Below the pieces are notes generated by a model. The model saw only the letters and a program-made list of their open reading frames with translations, did not search any database and was not told the origin of the DNA. A stretch of 48,927 nt of DNA from an uncultured Oscillibacter sp. (GTDB lineage Bacteria; Bacillota; Clostridia; Oscillospirales; Oscillospiraceae), in assembly GCA_910585245.1 (NCBI GenBank), contig CAJUCO010000004.1, positions 67,245 through 116,171 of the forward strand. Reading direction: 5' to 3'. A program made the position numbers and the translations under genes. How positions within the stretch are numbered: the stretch's first letter is position 1; each line of letters opens with the position of its first letter. Of this stretch, positions 16,989 through 24,723 are shown one piece after another.

Positions 16989-17425
16989 AAAGAGTTGTGA
17001 GTTTGGTTCTTTCCTTGTTGCTGGCGGCGGCCCTGACGGCTTGCGGCGGGGGGACGGAGCTTCAAGACGGCTATTATACCGCCCAGGCCGCCGAGTACAA
17101 TTTTGGCTGGAAAGAGTATGTCACCATCATGGTCAAGGGAGGGAGCATTGTCTCTGTGGAGTACAACGCGGAAAACGCCAGCGGCTTTATCAAAAGCTGG
17201 GACAACGCCTATATGCAAAATATGCTCCACTCCAATGGCACATATCCAAACGAATATACCCGCTATTACGCCGGTCAGCTTTTAAAGGGGCAGGGCGAGG
17301 GCCGTATTGACGCCATTACCGGGGCTTCGTCCTCCTACGGCTCTTTTCAAAAGCTGGCGGCAGCGGTGCTGGAGCAGGCCCGAAGAGGGGATTCCAGCAT
17401 TGCGCTTGTGGACACGGCCCATTGA
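16985..17425 (+). CDS. FMN-binding-domain lipoprotein (predicted flavinylated)
   Basis: Small lipoprotein, 146 residues. The signal peptide ends in lipobox L-T-A-C with Cys20. The rest is one FMN_bind domain: an early G-Y-Y-T-A strand, then the motif D-A-I-T-G-A-S at residues 109-115, which fits the ApbE flavinylation pattern (Asp-x-x-x-Gly-Ala-Ser/Thr), so FMN is probably attached covalently to Ser115 outside the membrane. Ribosome site GAGGGGGGAAG. Starts inside the stop codon region of the chemoreceptor gene. In Gram-positive anaerobes such flavoproteins serve extracellular electron transfer or reductases; here a sensory role next to the receptor is inference. No apbE is in the window. Confidence 0.85.
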   Translation: MKRVVSLVLSLLLAAALTACGGGTELQDGYYTAQAAEYNFGWKEYVTIMVKGGSIVSVEYNAENASGFIKSWDNAYMQNMLHSNGTYPNEYTRYYAGQLLKGQGEGRIDAITGASSSYGSFQKLAAAVLEQARRGDSSIALVDTAH

Positions 17426-17484
17426 AAAACACCGGGAGATGAAGTTGCGGTAAAGCGCCCAAAAGCGTGGGGAGAGGAGCTATT

Positions 17485-18843
17485 ATGAAATATGTCAGGC
17501 GGGCCGTCTACGGATTGCTGCTGGCGGCCACGGTGAATGTTGTTCCTGGTTTCTTCCTGGCCGGTTCCTTCTGGAAACCGTCTTTTGCGTGTTTTTGCGA
17601 TCTTGCTTTGCTGGGAGCGTACATCTTCATCAACCTCCGCCCCCTGCCACGGACCGCCCCGACCCGGCGTATCCAGCGGCTGGCGGAGGGGTGTGAACTG
17701 CTGGAATTGTTCGCGGCGGACGTCCTGTGGTCCCTGGGAATTCAGTCGTGGTTTTTGTGGTCCCTTGTCTCTGCCCCGGAAGTATATGGAAAGATTTTGG
17801 GGACGGTTCTTCTGGATTTGGCCTTGGCGGCTCTTTTCCTGAGCGTGCTCTTTTGGAACGGCATGACCCGGGTCTACCTCACCTCCGTTCAGCTGGGTGT
17901 CAAGCACCGGCTTTTGGCTGCGCTGTGCGGGTGGATTCCCCTGGTGAATATCTGGTACTTGGTGAAGATCATTCGCATTTGCCGGGACGAGGTGGAGTTT
18001 GAAACGGAGAAATGGGAGCTGGACGCGGTCCGGGCGGAGAGTGAGATCTGCAAGACCAAGTACCCTCTTTTGATGGTTCACGGTGTGTTTTTCCGGGACT
18101 TCCGCTACCTCAACTACTGGGGCCGCATCCCCAAGGAGCTGATCCGCAACGGAGCAACCGTCTACTATGGCCAGCAGCAATCCGCCGCGGCGGTGGAAGA
18201 CAGCGGCAAAGAGCTGGCGGAGCGTATCCGGCGGATTGTGGAGGAGACGGGCTGCGAAAAGGTGAACATCATCGCCCACTCCAAGGGCGGGCTGGACAGC
18301 CGGGCCGCCATTGCCCATTGCGGAATGGCCCGGTACGTCGCGACGCTGACCACCGTCAACACGCCTCACCGGGGCTGCATCTTTGCGGAGTACCTGCTGG
18401 GCAAGGCGCCGGAGGCCCTGCGGCAGAAAGTGGCTGGGGCCTATAACGCCGCGCTCCGGAAGGTGGGAGACCCGAACCCGGACTTTTTGGCGGCGGTGAC
18501 GGATTTGACGGAGAGCGCCTGCCTTCGCCGGAACGAAGTGACGCCGGACGACCCCGGCGTGATCTATGAGAGCGTGATGTCCTATTGCAAAAAGGCCCGG
18601 CACGGTAAATTTCCCCTGAATATGACCTATCCTGTCGTTAAGCACTTCGATGGGTTGAACGACGGACTGGTGTCTGTGGAGTCCGCCAAGTGGGGGGAGA
18701 GGTTTACCCTGCTGGAGCCGGAGGGGACGCGAGGCATCTCCCACGGGGACGTGGTGGATTTAAACCGGGAGAATATTCGGGGCTTTGATGTGCGGGAGTT
18801 CTATGTGAAGCTGGTGGCGGACTTGAAGCGTCGGGGATATTGA
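17485..18843 (+). CDS. Membrane-anchored alpha/beta-hydrolase (lipase-like)
   Basis: Start at ATG 17485 with GGAGAGGAG 5 bases upstream; an earlier in-frame GTG (17467) lacks a ribosome site. Product 452 residues. The N-terminal 165 residues hold four or five hydrophobic segments. The catalytic part resembles triacylglycerol lipases: oxyanion strand LLMVHGVFF (about 195-203), nucleophile Ser266 in IIAHSKGGLDSR (A-H-S-x-G in place of G-x-S-x-G), and a likely catalytic His in GISHGDVVDL near the C-terminus. The TTVNTPHRG loop is also typical of bacterial lipases. Lies 59 bases after the FMN-binding lipoprotein gene, no terminator between, so probably the same transcript. Substrate unknown; a membrane or host lipid is the plain guess. 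Confidence 0.8.
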   Translation: MKYVRRAVYGLLLAATVNVVPGFFLAGSFWKPSFACFCDLALLGAYIFINLRPLPRTAPTRRIQRLAEGCELLELFAADVLWSLGIQSWFLWSLVSAPEVYGKILGTVLLDLALAALFLSVLFWNGMTRVYLTSVQLGVKHRLLAALCGWIPLVNIWYLVKIIRICRDEVEFETEKWELDAVRAESEICKTKYPLLMVHGVFFRDFRYLNYWGRIPKELIRNGATVYYGQQQSAAAVEDSGKELAERIRRIVEETGCEKVNIIAHSKGGLDSRAAIAHCGMARYVATLTTVNTPHRGCIFAEYLLGKAPEALRQKVAGAYNAALRKVGDPNPDFLAAVTDLTESACLRRNEVTPDDPGVIYESVMSYCKKARHGKFPLNMTYPVVKHFDGLNDGLVSVESAKWGERFTLLEPEGTRGISHGDVVDLNRENIRGFDVREFYVKLVADLKRRGY

Positions 18844-18857
18844 CCCGGAAATAGAAT

Positions 18858-18895
18858 CATACGGGAGGCCGTCCCTTGGGACGGCCTCCCGTATG
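18858..18895 (+). terminator. Perfect 18-bp palindrome after lipase gene
   Basis: CATACGGGAGGCCGTCCC and its exact complement with a 2-base TT spacer (18858-18875/18878-18895). No T run on either side, so it may terminate weakly or stabilise both convergent transcripts. Twelve bases of its right arm recur at the far end of the adjoining element (19051-19062). Confidence 0.6.
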
Positions 18896-18896
18896 T

Positions 18897-19060
18897 CAGA
18901 GTGTGGAAAAACCGTAAAAACCATCCCCGACGGGAAGGAAGAGCGTTACGAGAGGAACCCAGGAAGGGTTCCTTTCGTTTTCAATCATAAGTTTTCAAAA
19001 CGTTTTCAAACGTTTTGAAAACTTGCTCAGGCTGGCAAAAATACTTTTTTGACGGCCTCC
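18897..19060 (+). repeat. Intergenic hairpin element, copy 2
   Basis: Nearly identical to copy 4 (36113-36276) along its whole length. Hairpin A 18948-18960/18966-18978 (13 bp, one G-U). Linker TCGTTTTCAATCATAAG. Hairpin B 18991-19005/19008-19022, a perfect 15 bp. Hairpin C 19029-19034/19053-19058, short and with one G-U pair. Ends 10 bases before the stop codon of the convergent SPFH gene. Confidence 0.85.
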
Positions 19061-19070
19061 CGGTTTCAGG

Positions 19071-20120
19071 TCAGGAAGGTGAAACCTCCCGGCCGCACTT
19101 GCCGCAAAACCGGCTGCCCTTCGTCAGGGCCGCGCCGCACTTTGTGCAGTAGGCCGGACCGCTGTCCGCCGGTTTCCCACATTGGGGGCAAAAGGCGGCG
19201 TCTGCTCCCAGCTCCGTCCCGCAGGCCGCGCAGCGCCGTCCGCCCCGAAGCGGGGAAGGGGTCCGCAGGGCTTCTTGCATCATGCCGGAGAGGACAGAGC
19301 CCAAAGCGGCCCCTACGCCCACATCCGCCGCCGCCCCGCCGCCGGCGCCCAGATTCTGGGCGGCCTCCTCCAGAATATCGAAGCTCCGGTCCTGCTGATA
19401 GTCGAACTGGAGGACGTTCATCTCATGCCGGCGGTCCAGCGCCTCCCGGAGACGGCGCACGGAGGGGTCACCCTCCGGGGCGTTGACAGAGCTGACGCGG
19501 AAGTTGACCGTTTCAATGCCGTATTCCTCAAAAAGAGGCTCCAGAGACCGGGTGATGTCTGCCCCAATCTCCGAGAGGTGGGCGTTGGCCTCCAAAAAGC
19601 AGATCTTCCGGCTCAGCAAAAACTTGGAGAGCTCCTCCACAATGTGGCTGTTTAGAATGCCCCGGAAGTAGTCCGCCAGATTCTGGGCGGCGAAACTCTT
19701 AGAGGCGCCGGTCAGACGCTCCAGAAAGCGGCGGGGATCCGTGATTCGCACTCCGTATTGGCCAAAGGCCCGCAAGGGGATGACCACGCCGCAGACCGGG
19801 TCCTGAAACTGGATGTGACGGGCGGTGCCCCATTTTACATCCAGAACGTCCAGTTGGTTGACGAAATAGACCTCCGCCGTAAAGGGGGACTTTCCGCCAA
19901 AGGGCAGCTTGATCAGGGCGGAGAGGATGGGCAGGTTGGAGGTGTCCAGGATGTAGGTTCCGGGGCCCAGCACGTCGCAGATCTCGCCGCCCCGGACGAA
20001 GACCGCCGCCTGAGAGGGGCCCACCACCAGCCGGGAGCCGGTGTTCATGTCGTTTTTGGGATGCCGCCACACCAGCACGTGGGGAGGGCCGTCATATTTG
20101 ATGACTTGGAAAAGGGACAT
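19071..20120 (-). CDS. SPFH-domain protein with two C-terminal zinc ribbons (YdjI-like)
   Basis: Cytoplasmic or membrane-associated SPFH (stomatin/flotillin-like) protein of the YdjI/'virion core protein' group. The N-terminal 250 residues form the SPFH-like fold (VLGPGTYILDT, VVIPLRAFGQYGVRI), followed by a coiled stretch, then a Gly/Ala-rich linker. The last 60 residues hold two zinc ribbons, C-x2-C spaced with C-x2-C (CAACG...CPQCG and CTKCG...CGKCG). Ribosome site AAAGGAG. Lies 16 bases after the zinc-ribbon LRR gene, so co-transcribed. In Bacillus, YdjI is part of a membrane-stress response with PspA-like proteins; no PspA gene is in the window. Confidence 0.85.
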   Translation of the reverse strand: MSLFQVIKYDGPPHVLVWRHPKNDMNTGSRLVVGPSQAAVFVRGGEICDVLGPGTYILDTSNLPILSALIKLPFGGKSPFTAEVYFVNQLDVLDVKWGTARHIQFQDPVCGVVIPLRAFGQYGVRITDPRRFLERLTGASKSFAAQNLADYFRGILNSHIVEELSKFLLSRKICFLEANAHLSEIGADITRSLEPLFEEYGIETVNFRVSSVNAPEGDPSVRRLREALDRRHEMNVLQFDYQQDRSFDILEEAAQNLGAGGGAAADVGVGAALGSVLSGMMQEALRTPSPLRGGRRCAACGTELGADAAFCPQCGKPADSGPAYCTKCGAALTKGSRFCGKCGREVSPS

Positions 20121-20136
20121 GGTGCGTTCTCCTTTC

Positions 20137-22206
20137 TCAGCGGATCAGCGTGAGACCGTCCCGGTTTTCCACGGGGGAGTAGTCTCCGATCCGGTTTCCC
20201 GAGAGGTTCAGGTAGCGCAAATTCTCAAGGCCGGACAGGGCCGAGAGGTCTGAGAGCAAATTGCCGGAGAGGTCCAGATACGCAAGGCCCGTCAGACTCT
20301 TCAAACTGTCGATGTTTTCCACACCGCACCCGGAGAGATTCAGCCGCTCCAGTTCGGTGAGGAGTCCCAGCTGATCGACAAAGGCGGCGGCGGGCCCTGC
20401 CTCATAGCTCCAATACTCCGCGTGAGGCCCCGGCGGGATGTCCAACATGGCCCGGTATCCCCCCAGGTCCAACTCCCTGAGCTGCTTCAAGTTGGCGAAT
20501 TTTCGGTAGTCCGTCCCCTCGGAGAAGGTACCGCTGAGGTTTAAGACCTGGAGCGTCTTGATTTCCAGCAGAGGGTCTATGGGGCCGTAGACACCTTTCC
20601 CTCCCAGATCCAGCTCTTCCAGCGGGAGATTTCGAAGGCCGTTTAACCCCTCCAGGTAGACGGTGTAGCCGTCGTAGAAGTCATTGCCGCTGCGAAAGCT
20701 CAAGCGTTTGAGGTTTTGGAACTGGGCCAGCCCGGAGACGTCCCAGGTGGATTGGTAGGTATAGACCGTCAGCTCCTCCAGGTTTTGCAGGGGCTGGAGG
20801 AAGCTGAGTTTTTTGCTCACCCGGAGTTTCAGCGCCCGGAGGCCGGCGAGAGCCCCCAGATCCTGCTGGCTGGCGAAGGACTCGTCGGAGTCCAGAGTCA
20901 ACCGCTCCAGCCCGGGCAGGGAAGATAGCTCCGGCACGGTCCCCAGCTCCTTGTTCTCCGTCAAGACCAGGGTTTTCAGACCCGTCATCCCGGAGAGGAA
21001 AGCGGCGCTGCGGATGGAGGTCCCTGTGACGCTGAGGGCCTCCAGCCCCCTGAGAGACGCCAGGGGGGAGAGGTCGGTGATGGCCTTTCCGGAGAGGGAC
21101 AGGCTTTTCAAGTGCGTGGCCTGAGACAGGGAGGCTACACTGGTGAGCTCGTCGTTTTGAATCAGGTTCAGGTGGGTGAGTTGGCGCTGGGAGGCCAGCA
21201 AAGAGAGGTCCGTAAGGCCGGTGGCGAAAAGGCGCAGCTCTTTCAAGGAGGAGAGCTGGTCCAGTCCCTCCAGGCTGGTCAGGGAACCGCCGCCGATCTG
21301 GAACCGCTCCAGCCCCTTCAGGTGAGAGAACTTCACCAGGTTTTCCGCGTCCATGGGAAGAAGGAAATAGAGTTCTTTCAGGTTGGGGAGAAACAGATCC
21401 TCCTTGGTTCGCAGATTGGGGTCGTTCAAGGTCAAACGCTGGAGCCCCTGGAAGCAGACGGTGCCAAGACCGCTACTCTCCCCCTTGAATTCCACGGTGA
21501 CGGGAATCAGCTCCTCACCGGCTTGGTCAAAGGCCACCCCGATGTCCTGAGCGCCGCTGAGGGTGTCCCGCCGTCCAATGGAGAGGCCGGTGACCGTCTG
21601 CAGGTCCGCCAGGGTGATGGCCTCGGCGGTCCGGCCCAGGGCCAGCTCCATGGCCTGACAAAGGGGGGATTCCGGCAGGGCCTGGGACAGGGGGATGTCC
21701 TCCACCGCGTCGTAAAGCTCCTGTGCGCCGTAAAGAGCGCCGGAGGCCATAGCCAACCGGACCGACAGATCTACGCGGCCGAAGGTGGAAAACTCCTGGA
21801 CGCACCAACTCATGTAGGTGGCCCCGTCGGGCCGTTCCATCAGTTCCCGGGCGGCCTGATAAGCGGTGTCGATCCGCCCGCCTTCCAGGTAATAGGAGAT
21901 GATAACCTGATAAGAACTGCCCTTTGCGGAGCCGCTGTTTACCGATTCCAGGGCTTTCGAGACGGAGCTGTCCGGCCCCTTTGGGGCCGTGCCGCCGCCA
22001 TTGCCGCCATTGAGGAATTGCGGCAAAAGCCATAAGGCCATGATCAAAAGCAGAGGAAGCAGCAGAAAAACGGGTCTGGCGGCCCTGGGAGCCGGGGCGG
22101 GCTTCGGCGGCTCCGGCGGGGCGGGAAGGGGACTTCCGCAATAGGGGCAGATTTTGTCCCCGCCGGATTCCACCATGTTTTGGCAATACTCGCAACGGAC
22201 TTTCAT
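20137..22206 (-). CDS. Zinc-ribbon, one-pass membrane, leucine-rich-repeat protein
   Basis: Three parts can be seen. Residues 1-30 are a zinc ribbon (C-x2-C at CEYC, C-x2-C at CPYC). After a Pro/Ala linker, residues about 45-64 are one membrane helix (VFLLLPLLLIMALW). From about 235 to the C-terminus run 17 or more leucine-rich repeats of the internalin type (LxxLxxLxLxxN/T; for example LTGLAYLDLSGNLLSDLSAL). The zinc ribbon should be cytoplasmic and the repeats outside. Between them (about 90-230) is a helical region of unknown kind. Ribosome site GGGAGG. The shared zinc-ribbon design with the co-transcribed SPFH protein suggests that the two work together. Binding partner of the repeats is unknown. 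Confidence 0.85.
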   Translation of the reverse strand: MKVRCEYCQNMVESGGDKICPYCGSPLPAPPEPPKPAPAPRAARPVFLLLPLLLIMALWLLPQFLNGGNGGGTAPKGPDSSVSKALESVNSGSAKGSSYQVIISYYLEGGRIDTAYQAARELMERPDGATYMSWCVQEFSTFGRVDLSVRLAMASGALYGAQELYDAVEDIPLSQALPESPLCQAMELALGRTAEAITLADLQTVTGLSIGRRDTLSGAQDIGVAFDQAGEELIPVTVEFKGESSGLGTVCFQGLQRLTLNDPNLRTKEDLFLPNLKELYFLLPMDAENLVKFSHLKGLERFQIGGGSLTSLEGLDQLSSLKELRLFATGLTDLSLLASQRQLTHLNLIQNDELTSVASLSQATHLKSLSLSGKAITDLSPLASLRGLEALSVTGTSIRSAAFLSGMTGLKTLVLTENKELGTVPELSSLPGLERLTLDSDESFASQQDLGALAGLRALKLRVSKKLSFLQPLQNLEELTVYTYQSTWDVSGLAQFQNLKRLSFRSGNDFYDGYTVYLEGLNGLRNLPLEELDLGGKGVYGPIDPLLEIKTLQVLNLSGTFSEGTDYRKFANLKQLRELDLGGYRAMLDIPPGPHAEYWSYEAGPAAAFVDQLGLLTELERLNLSGCGVENIDSLKSLTGLAYLDLSGNLLSDLSALSGLENLRYLNLSGNRIGDYSPVENRDGLTLIR

Positions 22207-22319
22207 GATTGTGCAAACCTCCCTGATGTATGGGTTACGACTCCGCCGTGTTCGCCGGATTCCCGCCGGACAGAGGGAGAGCCGGTGAAGAAGGGCGCGT
22301 TCTTTTGTGCGTTCGGGGT

Positions 22320-23327
22320 CTATTGGATGCTGCTTTTGGCGTTTTCCCAGGTCTGGAAACCGGGAATGGTGTATGTATAATAGTGGAAGCCGCCCTCCTC
22401 GTTTTTATAACCGGCCTCCATGTCCGCCTCACAATCCGGGGGGTAGCCGCCATAGCCGGGGCGGATGCTCTCCGCCACGCGGAGCAAGTCCTCCCGGGGA
22501 AGGTCCGCGGCGAGGAACATCAGCAACTCCGCCTCTGTGTCGCCCCAGATCAGGCTGCTGGTTTTTCCGTCCTCCGGGTTAAAATACAGGTCCGCAGGGT
22601 CGCCCCGGACGGTTACCTCTTCCGGCAGGCCCTCCATGTGAATGGAGAAGCCACCGGCGGAAGACGGCAGATACTGCAAAGTCAGGCCCAGGTTGCCTTG
22701 GCATCCGTAGACCACCGTTGTGCCGCTGCCGAAGTCGACGACATAGTTCAGCCGGTAGCCTTCCGGCATCCAGGTAGGGCGGTAAACCACGCCTTCGCTG
22801 TCTTTCGCAGGGGTCTCGTGCGCTTTGGAAGGTGAGTACCGATACTCGTAGTGGTCTCCTGCGATTTCCCGGACCCAGCCGGAAAAGGCCGCCATGGTTG
22901 CGGGGTGGAAGATCATCAGCAGTCCGCCGCCAAGGAAGAAGCACAGCAAAAGACAGGCGGCGGTCCGGATGGCCCCCAGCCACAGGGGGTGGCGGCCGGA
23001 CCTATGGGCCGTTGGGGGAGCGGAGGCGTTTTGAGGCGGAGAAACCGGCAGGGCGGATTCTTCCGGGTCTTCATAGAGGGAGAGACCGTCCCCGGAGGAG
23101 GGAAGATAGTTTTCTAAGAACTCCGCCCAGGCCCGGTCCGCTTGGCTTGAGGTGGGCCGGTCTTTCCGCTCCGATAAAATCTCCGCCGCTCGCAGGACCT
23201 CGTCCATGCTACTCTCCCCGGTCTCTTGGGATTGAAAATCCTGAAGAAGCAGCGACTCCAGACCGGCGTCGCTCATCCGCTCAAGAGCGTTTAACCGTCT
23301 GGCGCGGCGTTTTTCAAACTCTGCCAT
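22320..23327 (-). CDS. DUF4367 one-pass membrane protein (anti-sigma-like)
   Basis: Cytoplasmic N-terminal part (about 1-128, helical and charged), one membrane helix at about 132-153 (AACLLLCFFLGGGLLMIF), then an extracellular domain with the DUF4367 pattern: Y-R-P-T-W-M-P-E-G-Y-x-L (about residues 190-200) followed by beta strands and a FLAADLPREDLLRVAESI region. The design resembles anti-sigma factors/RsgI-type sensors, where DUF4367 is usual, but no ECF sigma factor gene lies next to it, which is odd. Ribosome site GGAGGG. Lies 113 bases upstream of the LRR gene in the same direction, perhaps the same operon. Product 335 residues. Confidence 0.75.
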   Translation of the reverse strand: MAEFEKRRARRLNALERMSDAGLESLLLQDFQSQETGESSMDEVLRAAEILSERKDRPTSSQADRAWAEFLENYLPSSGDGLSLYEDPEESALPVSPPQNASAPPTAHRSGRHPLWLGAIRTAACLLLCFFLGGGLLMIFHPATMAAFSGWVREIAGDHYEYRYSPSKAHETPAKDSEGVVYRPTWMPEGYRLNYVVDFGSGTTVVYGCQGNLGLTLQYLPSSAGGFSIHMEGLPEEVTVRGDPADLYFNPEDGKTSSLIWGDTEAELLMFLAADLPREDLLRVAESIRPGYGGYPPDCEADMEAGYKNEEGGFHYYTYTIPGFQTWENAKSSIQ

Positions 23328-23718
23328 CTTGGTGTCCCTCCTTCATTCTTATAAAAGACGTATGTCGAAAGGTGGCCTTCTGGGGACAGCTTTTCGATCT
23401 TTTTTAATGGATTCGCCCGCCCGCCGGAAAGACGCCGGGGAACAAAGCCCCTTTTCCATCCTCAGAAGCGATTCAAATTTTTACGGGCTGAAACACTTGC
23501 TCTGCCTGTAGAAAATAGTTCGACAGGCAAAAGCGCGCGGTCGGGATGTACCACGGGCCTTTTCCTTACCGCGTATAAAAAAGAGAACCCCGCTCCTTGA
23601 CAAAAGCCGTTTTCAGCCGTTACAATATTTCTAGTTTCAAATCTGGCCAGTCTGTGTGGCCGGTTTTCCATCCGCCGCCGGTTTGAAAACCGGTGCCTTT
23701 GGAGGGAGGGGAAGACAC
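23328..23718. other. Divergent region between DUF4367 and sugar-binding genes
   Basis: 391 bases without a gene. Holds the plus-strand promoter at 23597-23626 and a leader hairpin (CCGGTTTTC at 23660-23668 pairing with 23685-23693) just before the ribosome site of the binding-protein gene. No clear promoter was found for the minus-strand gene. Confidence 0.6.
23597..23626 (+). promoter_or_regulatory. Sigma-A promoter of the sugar-sensing operon
   Basis: Consensus TTGACA (23597-23602), 18-base spacer, TACAAT (23621-23626). A 9-bp hairpin lies in the leader at 23660-23693. Confidence 0.75.
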
Positions 23719-24723
23719 ATGAGTTTAATAGTCCGGCGGCCTTCCCGCACACCGCTGCCGAGTCGCGGATCCATACGAGGGGTTCGTCCTACCGCTCTTG
23801 GGCGGATAGGGCTTCTTTGCGCGTTTTTGCTGCTTTCCGCCTGTGGAGAGCCTGCCGGTCAGCCGGTGGAGGAACGGTATGTGGTGGGCGTGGTAACGAA
23901 ATCCGGTTCCAGCGAATACTGGATGACCTTGCGCCGGGGAATGGAAACGGCGGCGGAGGAGCTGGGAATGGATCTGATCATCCTCTCCCCGGACTCCGAG
24001 GCCCGGGAGGATGTCCAGTCCAAAATGGTGGAGGCCCTGGTTAAGCGGGACGTGGACGCCATTGCGGTTTCCCCCATCGACTCCTACCACCGGCCGGAGT
24101 ACTTCGACATGGCGGAAGAGAGGGGGATTCCTATTATCTCCTATGACACCGGCTTCGCGGATCCGGGGGTACCCTATATCGGCATTGACAACCGTCAGGC
24201 GGGCGGCGCCCTGGCGGAGCACCTGGCGGAGGCGCTGGGACATCAGGGAGAGGTGGGCATAGTCACCGGCGGCCTGGAGCAGCTCAACCACCGCCAGCGG
24301 ATGGAGGGCTTTGCCGCCCGCATGAAAAGCGAGCCGGAAATGAAGGTCGTCTTTGTGGAGAGCGGATACAGCAACCTCCAGATGTCGGAGGTGAAAATCC
24401 GGCGGATTCGGGCCGCCCATCCCTTGATGGAGGGGATTGTGGCCACCAGCGCGGTGACCGCCCTGGGCATTGCCGAGGGGTTGGAGGACGACGCGGTGAA
24501 GATCGTCTCCATAGACATTCAAAAGGAGGCGCTGGAAGCGGTTCAGGACGGTAGGATCTCCGCCCTGATTGCCCAGTCCGGTTACGAGATCGGATACCGG
24601 ACGCTTTTGTACATCGACAAGCTCCGGTCCGGGACTGCGGAGGCCTCCGGTGAAATTTTGGACGCCGGCGTTTTGACGGCGGGCAATGTGGAGGATTATA
24701 TGGAGAGGGAATATCAGGAATGA
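23719..24723 (+). CDS. Sugar-binding lipoprotein (periplasmic-binding-protein type I)
   Basis: Extracellular sugar-binding protein of the RbsB/XylF class. ATG at 23719 follows GGAGGGAGGGG; an upstream in-frame start (23656) has no signal logic. The signal region is unusually long and Arg-rich before the hydrophobic core, ending in lipobox L-S-A-C (Cys42). The body shows the class I fold: RYVVGVVTKSGSSEYWM, then VDAIAVSPID, GIPIISYDTG, the YIGIDNRQAG hinge, GEVGIVTGG, VSIDIQ and SALIAQSGYEIGY. The next gene, a YesM kinase, overlaps it by 4 bases (ATGA), and no ABC permease follows. So it probably acts as the ligand-sensing subunit of the kinase, as in XylFII-LytS systems, rather than in ABC uptake. 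Confidence 0.88.
   Translation: MSLIVRRPSRTPLPSRGSIRGVRPTALGRIGLLCAFLLLSACGEPAGQPVEERYVVGVVTKSGSSEYWMTLRRGMETAAEELGMDLIILSPDSEAREDVQSKMVEALVKRDVDAIAVSPIDSYHRPEYFDMAEERGIPIISYDTGFADPGVPYIGIDNRQAGGALAEHLAEALGHQGEVGIVTGGLEQLNHRQRMEGFAARMKSEPEMKVVFVESGYSNLQMSEVKIRRIRAAHPLMEGIVATSAVTALGIAEGLEDDAVKIVSIDIQKEALEAVQDGRISALIAQSGYEIGYRTLLYIDKLRSGTAEASGEILDAGVLTAGNVEDYMEREYQE

Noticed and set aside
23462..23752. 96-residue minus-strand frame that could have been the missing sigma factor of the DUF4367 gene
   Set aside because: No sigma-70 region 2 or 4 motif, and it overlaps the promoter and start of the divergent sugar-binding gene.
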